Of a stretch of 64,000 nucleotides of DNA, positions 31,154 to 42,154 are shown piece after piece. The translations under genes and the position numbers were made by a program. The notes below the pieces were generated by a model. It had not been told where the DNA came from. It was given only the letters and a program-made list of their open reading frames with translations, and did not search any database. This DNA is from Powellomyces hirtus (Eukaryota; Chytridiomycota; Chytridiomycetes; Spizellomycetales; Powellomycetaceae): contig JAHLKG010000005.1 of assembly GCA_025526995.1 (NCBI GenBank), forward strand, positions 310,001 to 374,000, read 5' to 3'. Each line of letters begins with the position of its first letter. Position 1 is the stretch's first letter.

Positions 31154-32423
31154 ATGGGCGCTCTACGGAGCATGGGTGTGGTTGCGCTGGTTGGGATGCC
31201 GCTGATGTGGTCGCAGCAAGCGCCGTTGACAATGTTACTGCTGGGCGTTCTTCTGGGCGCTCTAATCACGAACACCGTGTTCTGGGACGCCGTCCAGTTC
31301 ACAATGCCCAAATTGAAGCCTCGGACTGGGAAACAACTCAAAAAAGCCAATGATACCCACTCGGCTACGGGCTACACATATGGAATGGACCATGAGCTGC
31401 TCAACCTCAGTCAGCCAAACACACTGTGGTTGAATATGGGATACTGGAAGGTACAGGACTTCAGATAGCCCTGCACGTTCGACGAGCTGAAACTGATAAT
31501 GGACAATCATTGTTCGCAGGACACCGAGGATTTCGTGCAAGCTTGCAGAGGTAACCAATGTCAAAAGAATGTGCACGTTGCGATTGTCTAACTTTCTGGT
31601 TAGCGTTGGCCAAGAAGGTGATAGATCCCTTGAAACTTGAGCAAGGCGCTCGAGTGCTAGGTAATAACCAAAATCTACGCCTAACAGTTGACGACTTTTT
31701 ACTCAATGATTCATGTCAGACTGCGGATTCGGATGTGGGGACCAAGATTTGTATCTAATGGAGCTGCATCCTTCATGCACTCTGATCGGCGTTACATCGG
31801 AGGTTGAGCAAGCATCGATTGCTCACAAGCGTGTTACTGAGGCCGGATTGGCATCATCCGTTACATTGTATTCAGGGGACGCTGTTGATCCAGCTTCTTG
31901 GCGTTCTGCGCATTCGGGAAGACCGTTTTCGCACCAGGAGTTCCACTCCCAGGTGTATGACGCTATTCTCTCTTTAGATTCATGCTATCACTACAATACA
32001 CGGCAACGATGGCTGCAACTTTGTTCGACATCGCTTCGCAAACATGGGAGGTTCAGTTGCTCCGATCTCATCTTGGGACCTGGCATTGGCGAGGCGAGGA
32101 AGAACGGAGTACGCGGACAGTTTACCTTACTGCTCCTCCGCGCGGTGCTGTCATTCACAGGCGCACCATGGGAAAATTTCGTGGAAGAGAAGGACTACAT
32201 CTCGAGGCTGGAGGAAAGCGGTTTCACGGATGTGCAGGTGATTGACATCTCCGACCATGTCTTTCCTGGGTTGGGGGGCTTTGTGACGAGACATAAGCGA
32301 AGCTTGGGAGGTCTTGTTGCGGAGCGCAAATGGTGGCAATATGAGGGTGCTGCGAGATTGTTCAACTGGCTCCACAGAAACAAATTGATATGTTTCATCC
32401 TGGCTAATGGGTCAAAAGCATGA
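31154..32423 (+). CDS. Membrane-anchored SAM-dependent methyltransferase
   Basis: Exons 31154-31450, 31520-31550, 31604-31660 and 31720-32423 encode 362 residues; exon 2 is only 31 nt. The N-terminus has one or two membrane segments (MGVVALVGMPLMW, TMLLLGVLLGALITNTVFW). SAM-binding motif I is VLDCGFGCGDQDLYL, split by an intron after its first residues. SQVYDAILSLDSCYHYNTRQ is the post-motif acidic strand, and SDLILGPG and GFTDVQVIDISDHVFPG follow in the usual class I order. The layout resembles sterol/cyclopropane-type or ubiquinone-type small-molecule methyltransferases; the substrate is unknown, but a lipid at a membrane is likely. The ATG at 31154 is the first in frame. Confidence 0.85.
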
Positions 32424-33044
32424 CCGTGAGCGAAGTGTTATGGGCGCGTCTTACCTTTCGTGCCCTCCGACGCGTGGCGGAGGTCGAGCACAATAGCTGG
32501 GTCAAGCCATACATGCAAAACGGCGAGGACCCACAAAGGACCTTGCGGACTAGATTCTCACGATTATACATAGCTGGAGCATGGTTCTGGAGAGAATCAC
32601 TATGGAAGATCTCAATTTTCTGTGGAGACTGAGATCATCCGCTGCACGCCCCCAACTCGTTCGGGATGCGAACAAGTCGATTTAAGAGCGACCTCCTACG
32701 CATGCTCCCGTGATACTGCCCTGCTCTACGAAAGTGGACGCAGGCAAAGCGTAGGGGTCCGCAGTAAAGTGTCAGAAAAGGCGTCAATGTTCGCTTTCCT
32801 TTTACTATAGATTATCTGATTTAGTCGTCTGCGTCAGCACACACTGGTTCAGGACTAATCGAAATCATGCTCTATCTACACTGTAACTATCGGAATACCA
32901 TCGAGAATCATTGCTTTTACTGTATTGAGCGACAACAAGCGGTAGGATCACTCAATTACGCCTTGCATTCCTAAATCCAGCTGGCAATGCGTCCTGGGAC
33001 ATGATCTTGTAACGGAACGCTGGCTTGTCTCTGACGTGCCCGCC
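32424..33044. other. Convergent intergenic region
   Basis: About 620 bp lie between the 3' ends of the methyltransferase and SDR genes. Short frames only; nothing supported. Confidence 0.4.
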
Positions 33045-33979
33045 TTACCACGGCAAGTGCATGGGCGTCTCCAGGTTCTTTCCCAAAACCTTCTCCGCGG
33101 TCCCAATATCCCGCGGACCTCTTGGCGCCCAGTACTCGCCACTCTTGCCAATGTCCAACTCCATGTCTACCCACTCAATCAGACTAGCGGCCGCAACATC
33201 AGGTGTTACGGCTCCGCCATCGTCGTAGTACTTATCAAATCCAACACCTTTGGTCATGTCTGTGCGCATGAATCCGGGGTGCACGATCGAAACAATAACT
33301 CCATCGTCTTTGAGGTCCAGACTGAGCAGTTTTCCGACCATGTTTAACGCGGCTTTTGACGCGTGGTGGCCATAGTTGCCCCCACCTTCTGACTCATGCC
33401 GCAAGGTGATGGAACCAGACTCAGAGGAGACAAGAACTATTTTTGAGCCTTTTGTTAAGAGCTTGGCTTTGTGGAGGGAATGTACTAAGAATGGAGGAGC
33501 GATGGACGAGGTTGCTGTTTTAAGCAGCAGTCAGCTTAGGCCGAAGGGCTGTCCTGAAGCGAGCTCATGCGGTCACTTACTGTACATCTTGACTTGCTCA
33601 TCCCATTTTGGACCTTCCTTGAAGTCTTCCGTGGCAAAGTATCCTGCGGTGATAATCTGAACTCCGAAAAGACTGTCAAAGATGGTCTACCGGCCAGACA
33701 TTGCATAGCAGTCTATAATAACATAAAGCATACCACCACATCAAAGCACTTCGGGCTGTCCTTCAGTATTCTCAGCTTTTCAACAAGCAATTCTCCGACA
33801 TGCGGGTTGGTCAAGTCGATATCAGTGACCCACGAGATTTGCTTCGAGACGTTAGAGGTTCTCGGCGCGGCGTAAGAGCGCGAAGTGCCATAGACTTTGT
33901 GAGATGCTATTCCGGCATATGCGTTGGCCAACGACGCACCGAGGCCGCGTGATGCTCCGACTATAAGAATGTTGGTCAT
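33045..33979 (-). CDS. Short-chain dehydrogenase/reductase, C-factor-like
   Basis: Exons 33979-33734, 33656-33581 and 33514-33045 encode 263 residues; introns are 77 and 66 bp. The nucleotide-binding motif is NILIVGASRGLGASLANAYA. VIITAGYF is the beta-4 region. IVLVSSESGSITLR carries the catalytic-loop Ser. The expected YxxxK is replaced: the helix reads NYGHHASKAALNM, so the position four before Lys is His, with Tyr two residues earlier. HPGFMRTDMT and EWVDMELDIGKSGEYWAPRG finish the fold. It resembles the csgA/C-factor-like SDR group common in fungi. The displaced Tyr makes normal oxidoreductase activity uncertain. Substrate unknown. Confidence 0.88.
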
Positions 33980-34100
33980 GTTCTTTTATGGTGGTGTGGT
34001 ATTTGGCCAGCGTCAAAGTTCTGGCCAATCATGACGCGTTTGTCGCCAACCGCAACTTCAAACCTGTCAAACGGCAATTTTGAAGAACTCGTCATTCTTC

Positions 34101-34577
34101 ATGACGACCGACATCTTCACAGGCCTTATAGGCACTCCGTTGGACTCTGCTTTGTTCAAAGAGCATCTTTCAAAGAATCATCCCTCTGGGCAGCAAGAGC
34201 CCGATGAAATCAAAGCGTTTCCAGACACGACATTCCACAACTACCACTCCCTCGGAATCAGCTACAGTTTTGACTTACCGCCCGCGAACAAAACAGGAGC
34301 TCCCCGTCTGGCGGCCATTCACTTCTACAATGATGGAACATCCGGTTATAAGCGATACAAGCTAAAGCTCGCCTTACCGTATGGACTCGAGTTAAGCGCG
34401 ACTGGAAAGGCCATTGTGGATGTATTGGGCGAGCCAAGCAACAAGACCAAATTCCCAAAGTGCTGTATTGTATATAGCGAAAAGGGCGTACAGGTGGATC
34501 TTGCTGCTAAGGATTGGGAAGACCCGCTATGTCAAATTGAATGTTTAACAATATATCGTGATCTTGTATGGTATTGA
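34101..34577 (+). CDS. Conserved-looking orphan protein, 158 residues
   Basis: An intronless frame starts at ATG 34101 (MTTDIFTGLIGTPLDSALFK). The protein is soluble with mixed alpha/beta character: FPDTTFHNYHSLGISYSFDL, APRLAAIHFYNDGTSGYKRY, LKLALPYGLELSATGKAIVD, VLGEPSNKTK and CCIVYSEKGVQVDLAAKDW. The Leu-Gly-Glu-Pro turn followed by a beta hairpin recalls small immunity or SMI1-like proteins, but I cannot name the family. Codon use is like the neighbours, and the frame is the only long one. It is divergent from the SDR gene, with a 121-bp shared promoter space. Confidence 0.65.
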   Translation: MTTDIFTGLIGTPLDSALFKEHLSKNHPSGQQEPDEIKAFPDTTFHNYHSLGISYSFDLPPANKTGAPRLAAIHFYNDGTSGYKRYKLKLALPYGLELSATGKAIVDVLGEPSNKTKFPKCCIVYSEKGVQVDLAAKDWEDPLCQIECLTIYRDLVWY

Positions 34578-34869
34578 ACGTGCCCAATTTAGATGTTGCC
34601 GCAGCGCTGGACGGCTGGGGTGGCAATTGGGCTATGGGCTGGACTATCCATAAACGTCCCCATCTCTGATTTGACAAGTTTACGCATGGGCACAAGGCTT
34701 TCCCCGGGTCTACGTCCAACGGAAACCGTTCTGGGGAAAAGCTGTCCGAACGTCCGAAAAACGCGCCGCGCGTAAGCGCCCTCCGAGTGTTCAATCTCAC
34801 CACTTTTCACCCTCGCGTCAGACTGCATGCCTTCCCAAAAGCCGCAAGCCGTAAATATAGTTCTGAAAG

Positions 34870-37255
34870 ATGCTCAGTGCTCAAAGAGCACCGTCCCCGG
34901 CTGTGAAACCCTCGGATGATGTTAGCGAGATGCAGGACGCCGAGGAATTGCGCACCGCAAATTTCCATGCTGCCTGTAAGTTAACCCAAGAGGTTAGAAA
35001 TGCGAGCATTTCTCACTTGTATTGAATATTTCCGTTACAGTCACAACGGGCCGTTTTTCCGACATTCTGATCATATCCCACGATCATGTCTACCGTCTTC
35101 ATCGAGTGATGCTGATGCAGTCTCCGTTCTTTCGACGATTGCTTTTGGACGAGACAGGTTCGGAGGTGGTAGTGGTGGAAGGCTCGTTGGGTATTGAAAT
35201 CGGAGGCGACTGGCGAGTTGTGAGGGAAGGCATGGATGTAAGTAGAGCTTTGAGTGTTCTACGGCTGCTATTTTTGGCAGATTAGCCTTCTGTGACTCAT
35301 TGTTCACGTTCGAACCCAATATATCACAGATCTCGCTGGAGGATCTGTATATGCCTCCCTCCTATCGAAGCAAGAAAGTCAATACGACGAATGTGTTAGC
35401 GGTGCTGCCGGCAGCATGCTTTCTGGAATTAGAGTCACTTGCCAGACATTGTGTGAACACAATTCTAGGCACGCTCGCTAGGGAGACAGTGATCGAGTAT
35501 GCCTTGCAACTGGAACGATTGCGATTACCGATTCGGGATGCTCCATCTCCGTATGGACCAAAACATGCGTACACCAAATTGTTTGGGCAATGCTTGACGC
35601 AACTGAATGACGCTATATTGAGCTTTTTGTGTGGTGTCATCAACGCGGGACTGTGTACCGACGCGGATGCCGAGGCTCTGCTCGATGAACATGAAGATGC
35701 TGTGTCAGCCGAGACACTGTTGGTTCAGCTTCCTCTCTGTTGGGTCCGGCGGGTATTGGAAAGCGATCTGCTTTGTGTGCCCAATGAGTACGAGCGGTAT
35801 GAGCTCGTGAAGCGAGTAGTTAAGATGCGAAGGGTCACCACAAGGCAGGAAGAGGTAATCTATGTCAAGCCTGAGGGCGACCAAGTTGAAGAGAGCCAAG
35901 AAGATGTGGACGTGTCTATGTGGAGTGAGGCCGATACGTCCAGCATCGCCGGCACTAGACGAGCCAACACGCCGTCTCACGTAGCGGACCTTGTGACCCG
36001 AAATGCGATTGCAGCAGAGGGCGTCTTCCGGCTGCGCAGCTACGTGGGAAGTCTTTTGACGAGGGTTGTGTCAAGTTCCAGCTCTGTTAACTCCAACGCG
36101 CCTAAGTCGAATGATCGGAAACGGAAGCGACGGCCAAGTGACGTGGAGAACTTCAGTCCTTCAGATACTGAGGAGGAAGAGTTCGTAGAAGCTGTGGAAC
36201 ACATCGCTACTCCCCAATCCAGCGGCCGAAGAACGCCCATCTTGCGCACACCGCGCCGGTCTCCCGTGATCAGCGCCGCTCGCCCGCCACGCAGCACGTC
36301 TTCTGTTGTTCACACCCATTTCGGCCCTGGTACCCTCCCACCAACCGCACAAGCATCTGCTGAAGATACGGTCATGGCGGGCGTGTTCCAGACCGCGATT
36401 GTCTACACGTACATGACGTTCCCGCAACTTGAATTGGTTAAGAAAGACGGGATAGTGCCGGATGCCGTTGTTCTGGAAAGCTTTTGGATGCAAGCCGAGC
36501 TCATGAATGGTGGAAATGCGGGGTTGGGAGGTCTGAACGGCCGCGGATTACCCTCATTGGGACGAAATTTTGGGAAGTTCAGGTTTGCAGTGGAGTTTCG
36601 GGACATTTACGACTATTTTTTCGGTCCATCGGCAAGAAGCTCATCGGCAGGGAAAGGAAAAGGCCCAAGCATATACCCCAATATTGCGGAGGACGCCGAG
36701 CGAAATGCCCCCAAAAGGAAAGACATCATGATCTCCAAGTCTGTCGTTTGCGCTGGTCTCCAATACAGGGTTCTGTTGAGCATAGCCAAAGACGAGGAAG
36801 AAGACAGAGAAAATGGTCCCACTGGCAGTGAGGCACTCTCGCCGCGGAGAGCTGAAGAACCACCAACGGGCAGACCTGCGCTGCGGGCGTTACTGCAAAG
36901 GAACAAAATCGGGGAATCTAAACGCAATCGCCAATCTGGGGACGATAAAAGTTCAACATCGAGCGCTCAGAAAATGCGGGCGTCCGCCTCAACACCGGGT
37001 CCTTCAATATCCTACCGGATTTTCATGTTCAACCGAGACGACTTCATGGGCCGCCGCGGCGAAGGAGAGAGCGCTGCAAGCACGCCGCGCGAATGCAAAC
37101 CCAAGGGGAGAAAATGGGATGCATTCGTAGATCCCGTTACAGCGTGTGACTTTGACGGGGATGGATTTGTCCGCGGCTTTGTAGTGCCAGAACCATCCAA
37201 CGCTCAAGACGCGGCAAGCGGCATGTGGGCCGTAGTGGTGATTGACTTCAAATGA
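34870..37255 (+). CDS. BTB-domain protein, germ-cell-less-like
   Basis: Exons 34870-34975, 35041-35237 and 35330-37255 encode 742 residues; introns are 65 and 92 bp. The BTB/POZ domain is spread over the three exons: FTTGRFSDILIISHDHVYRL, HRVMLMQSPFFRRLLLDETG, then LEDLYMPPSYRSKKVNTTNV and LAVLPAACFLELESLARHCV. A BACK-like helical region follows. The middle contains a nuclear signal (NDRKRKRRPSD) and an acidic Ser-rich segment. The last third has a beta-rich block (FGKFRFAVEFRDIYDYFFG, SKSVVCAGLQYRVLLSIAKD, SISYRIFMFNRDDFMGRRGE). BTB proteins of this kind are Cul3 adaptors or nuclear-envelope partners; germ-cell-less is the closest I recognise. The function is inferred from family only. Confidence 0.82.
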
Positions 37256-37459
37256 CGTTTTTTGGGCCTACCCACCATCCTTATGTAAATCATGTGCATT
37301 CAATCATTAGTCAACATGTCCAGCTTTGTCGATCACTCAGTGGGGACATGCTTCATCGACGACCTTACGACGCATTCCTCCATTATTATCTTACACCCCA
37401 CGAATGAATGAAAAAGCGCCAGAAGATGTTTATCAAAGATTATCTTACAAAGCAGGATG

Positions 37460-39232
37460 TCATCGTATCTTTGACCACTGTACATTCCTCGGATTTCCTC
37501 TGCGAAACGGGCTCGCCGCCGTTAGCAGATGCATATTGCTGCCTGCAGCAGTATCCGGTGCCCGTCCCACAAAATTTCCATATTTGCTCGCCAGGCCGCT
37601 CCTCTTATGTGTCCCCAGTCCCAGCGCGTAAGTACTGCTTAGTTGTGGGAGATATGAAGTAGCAGACTGGGATGGTTGTGGCGAGATAACAGCAGATACA
37701 GTGACCGGGAGTGGAGGTAAGCGGTCATCTTGTGGCTTCAGGGGCCGCTGTATGTGGGTCGGAGACTCCGAACGGCTTCGCATCTCGTCTTGCCCATCTA
37801 ATGAATGATTTGGACTTGAGGCCCGAGAAGAGTCGGACGGGGGTACCACTATCTTGATGGGCACTGGAGCTCCTAGTCCTTCAGGGAATGCCGTTTGTAT
37901 ATGGGTACTAGAAAGCGTTCCAGCGCCTCCTCCCCGTGCTTTGCGTAAATGATGAACACTTTCCCGAGTCTGATCTCTTGATGCGACTTTCCGCCGGAAG
38001 GATGAGACTTGCCATGAGCCTGACGGCGCTGGCGGCTTTTCAACGCCTTTTGGAAGAAGTGGCGAGGCACGTTTCGCAGAAGTCGGGCGACCAGCGCGAT
38101 CTACAATTCGAATGATTAAGTTGGCGTCAATCTAAATCTTCATGCCAGGCAAGGGGTAGCACTCACCTATGTGGAGACATGCTAGCCCATATTCCTTGTA
38201 AACAACAAAGTTGTTCGGCTGATGGATATCTATCGGAATGAGCGTCAGTGCTCGCAGATGACACCCGCATATTGATGGACATATTTCACGTACATTCTGA
38301 TAGTCCATAGTGCTTCTTGAGAAAAGCCGTCAGTTTGGGTGATGGACGGTCGTAAGCAAGATGTCCAGGACGTTGCATCTCGATCTGATGACGTATCGAT
38401 CAATTATGATTAACTCGTTACTTTCAGCTCTCTGAAGCAATGCGCACCGTGAGCATGTAATCAAAGAGCTTCCTGCCGCACCCTGTGCAATGCACATTAC
38501 GTTAGTTCATATTGGCACGTTTGAGACAGTATTCAGGACTCCGTACCTTGTCGCTGGAAGTCTTCGTGCACGTAGAAGTCCAACACGCATAGTGGGCTGA
38601 CCTGCAAATGCCGTCCGTACTCATCCTATTCGCATGGGAATAGAACGGCGAGCCTTGAATACATGCATTCGGTCATTCAAACCACGGAGCAGAAGTTGAC
38701 ATGTGGATCTTACCACCAGAAACAAGCTCTTTATGCCAACTTTCACAATCCCAATAGCCGCACTGCCTCGTCTCTTTTTGGATCTGGGTCCGTCATGGTA
38801 ATCTGGATAGTCAGGAGACGGATCTGATGGCGGACTATTTCCCGGCTCATTGCTTTTCATCACGTAAACCCTATGCGTTGGGTTTGCTCGCAACTTGTGG
38901 CTGGTTGTAACTGGTCCGCGGAGCCCTTGAGCCTGCAAATCGTGTTGAACAGCGGGATGACTTATGCATTTGGTATGTATTTATAATGGTCTGGTTTGTA
39001 CGGAAATGTGGATTGAAAGACGCTAACCTTGGCACTGGCAACGCCTAGCTCATCTATAACTTCAATGACCCGCTCTAAGCTAAGTAGGACAAAGCAACTG
39101 TCAATTTTGCCCCCAGATCATCGAGCATTTCTGCAAGCATACATACAGCGCTGGATGTCGCGGCAAGCTGTCAGCGGTGAAAACAGAGATGGGCTTTCGC
39201 AGCACAGAGCTGATGTCGAATTTGAATTCCAT
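37460..39232 (-). CDS. ATAT1: Alpha-tubulin N-acetyltransferase (MEC-17/ATAT1)
   Basis: Eight exons: 39232-39147, 39097-39028, 38932-38714, 38625-38547, 38482-38448, 38384-38294, 38229-38167, 38100-37460; 427 residues. It acetylates Lys40 of alpha-tubulin inside microtubules. Signatures: MEFKFDISSVL start, VIEVIDELGVASAKAQGLRG, AAIGIVKVGIKSLFLV, the acetyl-CoA core SPLCVLDFYVHEDFQRQGCG followed by RKLFDYML, AYDRPSPKLTAFLKKHYGL and QPNNFVVYKEYG. The conserved catalytic Asp of VLDFYVHE is present. The C-terminal 215 residues are basic, Ser/Pro-rich and variable. The enzyme follows cilia and flagella in eukaryote distribution and is absent from yeasts and moulds, so it argues for a zoosporic fungus. 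Intron 1 is only 49 bp. Confidence 0.95.
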
Positions 39233-39574
39233 TCCAAAACAGCCAGCTGTCATAGATGCTTCTCAAAAATGGTTTCACAGCATTCAGGCACTCTGAACAC
39301 CTGTCAATTCACCAAGACCGCGAACCTCCGTGCTCACGTCAGCGTTTGTGTAACTACCGTAGTGTCTAAGAAACACGTGCCACCAGCGAACGTTATCTCA
39401 CCGCTCGAGACAGAATCTTCTGACGAAACTCGAAAAATCCGCAATTAACTGATTGACATTCTAACGTATTCTCCAAAGTGCTTGGGCCATAATAGTAACT
39501 TTCCCACAGATTAACCCCCTTACATCGTTACGAAAACGGTTTTCTGCAAGTTCTCCTGCGGAGGGTCCTCCAGG
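39233..39574. promoter_or_regulatory. Divergent promoter of ATAT1 and OMA1
   Basis: This 342-bp space separates the two starts. The plus-strand frame that crosses it (39029-39448) runs antisense to ATAT exons and is not supported. No TATA box is clear. Confidence 0.35.
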
Positions 39575-41459
39575 ATGCGGCCCAGCTATGTGTTGGGCCA
39601 CGCCCTTGAACAGGATGGGCGCATGCGGACCCTGACCCACCTCTTGAAGCTTGCCACTTATTCCTCTACCAGCACTCCCGCCGATGACCAGGTCGATACT
39701 ACTACTCTACTCGCATGGCAGCACTGCATGAGAAAAGCGTCGGCCAAATTCACGAGAACCTGGACGCCGCCCTTGCACTGTCGGAATCCTGCCTTGCATT
39801 CCAAAGTTGGAATCATCGGCCTCCGACACCAGTCGCCGCATTTGCAGCGAGCCTCCCTGTTCCATTCTCCCGCTCACTCGACACTGCAATCCACCCTGCA
39901 ATCCTCTGTCCACCTTGTACCCCCATCGCCTCTAGTTTCAGCCAAGGGGATTCGCTCACGACTCCAGAGTAGAGAATTCCACGCCTCGACTCCTTGCAAA
40001 CACGTTGTACTTACAGGGCCTGCGCTTGCGTGCTTTCTCCAAGTAACGAGGACGATTGTCACAGCTCTTCCGATTCTGTGGAGGTGGAACTTTGCCAAAT
40101 CGTAAGTAGGGCAAAGTACAGAGAACTATTGAACCTGGCCACTGACGCGAGATTTTTTCTCTGGCTGGTAGGCATCCAAAGTTGATGTGGGCGCTGGCTT
40201 CAATTCCCTTAGTGGGCTTATTGGGTCTAGTAGGTTTGGCCTACGAGGAACATCCCTTCACCGAGGTACGTATGCATTTTACAAACCGGAAGATATCTTG
40301 TAACTTATAATGTGAATCATAGAGAGCTCGGCTTATGTTCATCGACGAACCGACCGAACTACAAATGGCAGCTGATTCTTATCCAACCCTTGTCTCTCGA
40401 CATCGTGATCAGCTGCTTCCATCACATCACGCTGATTATTTGGCAGTTGGTGAGATCGCTTCAGAACTACTCAAAATTGTGGGTCCCGTACGAGAATGGA
40501 AGCTTCACGTTATCGATGATGATCGCGTGGTAAATGCATTTGTGACCCCTACGGGAAACATCTTTGTATACACCGGATTGTTGCGGGCAGCCGGGAACGC
40601 TGATGCCGTTGCGGCGATCCTGGCACATGAACTCGCACATGTTATAAGCCGTCATGGAGCTGAAAAGCTTGGGTTAGTATCTATTTGTCAATTTGGGTGT
40701 ATGTTGAGCAAATTCTCACATCGCAACAGCTTCCAGCATCTGGCACGACTCTGCTGGGATTTCGTTCACTCAATCGTGTACACTGTCACAGTGAACCTTC
40801 CAATGCTGGGCGACATCGCTGGCCGAGGTCTCGATTTCACAAAGGAAATGTTTACCTCACTTCCGTACTCGCGAATGGTAGGCCTATGTCATCCTCCTTA
40901 AAACCTCCTAATTCTACTATTCTAAACACTTTCTGCCTCTGTCCAGTGCGAAAAGGAAGCAGATACCATTGGAATGTATCTTATGAGCGTGGCTGGTATG
41001 ATCTCTCTCGTTAGCTCGTCAGTCTCATTTTGATTACTGACCGCTGCTTTTTTAGGTTACAACCCGCGAGCAGCGGTGGAATTTTGGGCTCAGATGTCAC
41101 GGGACGGTCAAGCTCAAGCGGATCGGCCATACGAATTCTTGAGCGACCATCCATCACATGAACGACGTGCTGAAGATTTGAAGCTTCACCTACCCGCCGC
41201 ATTGGAAATATATCGCTCGAGACAACAGATTGCTGCAAAGGTTAGGGACGCTCGTCGCAAGGATAAGACGGCTACATCTCAAGCCTTGACAATGGAGGAT
41301 TTCAATCGAGGCCTCTTTTCCGTGCTGCAAAAGCACTTGGCCGAATCGCTGGAGAGGGAAAAGCCCATGCCCGATATGGATGTGGCTCAGGAGACTCTCA
41401 AGTTGGCGCAAGAGAAGACATCATGCTTCCTTCACACACGACTGGCTCCACAGTTCTGA
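39575..41459 (+). CDS. OMA1: Mitochondrial metalloendopeptidase OMA1 (M48 family)
   Basis: Exons 39575-40101, 40172-40265, 40323-40672, 40730-40877, 40947-40995 and 41056-41459 encode up to 523 residues. OMA1 is the inner-membrane zinc protease that cleaves OPA1/Mgm1-type substrates under stress. The N-terminus is Ser/His/Arg-rich, like a presequence; in-frame ATGs at 39623 and 39728 are alternative starts. A membrane helix (ALASIPLVGLIGLVGLAY) follows, then LMFIDEPTELQMA, the stretch VVNAFVTPTGNIFVYTGLL, and the zinc site HELAHVISRHGAEKLG (HExxH). The third ligand, Glu, lies in CEKEADTIGMYLMSVAGYNP. SDHPSHERRAEDLK completes the M48 signature. Introns are 57-70 bp. Confidence 0.93.
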
Positions 41460-42154
41460 ACGCTTGAAGCGTAAATCGTAGTATTTTTGTAAATTGTTTG
41501 GGTCCCTCCTTCTCTTACCGTGCCTCATATTGTGTGAACATGAATTTCATTTCGGTGCGAACATATAAAACCTCATCAGACACCAGAGTTCATTCCAAAT
41601 ATGAGGAATCGAATTAACCAGACGACGTCTAACATGTGCTCGTAAGGCTTCTTTGCGTATAATTCCAAATTGTGCACCGATTGGCCGTTTGTTCATATCC
41701 ATGTCATTTAAAGTGGGTCATTCCCATGGACGTTATAGATAGAGTATTTTGACAGAGTTACATGCCGGTTTTCCTCTTTGGACCATGCACATAGGGATGT
41801 GTTGACAGAATTGAATGCCGGCTTTTCTGCTCTACAAGTGGTGTTCCGGTCGATGAGCCCATCATCCGCTTCATATAGGCTGGCATACTGTACATCAAGT
41901 CATGATCACGCTTTCGGCCATCTACTAGTTTAGCATTAGCGCACACTTGTTTGTTGTGTTTGTTGTGTATTGTCAGCGGAGTTGGTGTGTCCCCCAAACG
42001 GAGCGAGGCGGGTCAGCAGACCAAGAGCACGCCAACAACGCGACATCGCCATGCTTTCGCAACTCGGAGCCAATGGCGTTTTTATAGATAGCGCGACAAA
42101 CGCTTCCTGAAACCCCATTTCTCAACTTTCTCAGACTTCTTTCAGAAACCGACA
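41460..42154. promoter_or_regulatory. OMA1 3' region and MET30-like promoter
   Basis: About 700 bp without a gene. It contains an imperfect 53-bp direct duplication: TTGACAGAGTTACATGCCGG at 41749 and TTGACAGAATTGAATGCCGG at 41802. TTGTTTGTTGTGT simple sequence lies near 41948-41970. The MET30-like start is at 42155. Confidence 0.45.

Noticed and set aside
39029..39448. Plus-strand frame of 139 codons upstream of OMA1
   Set aside because: It overlaps the first two ATAT1 exons on the opposite strand, which have clear family motifs.
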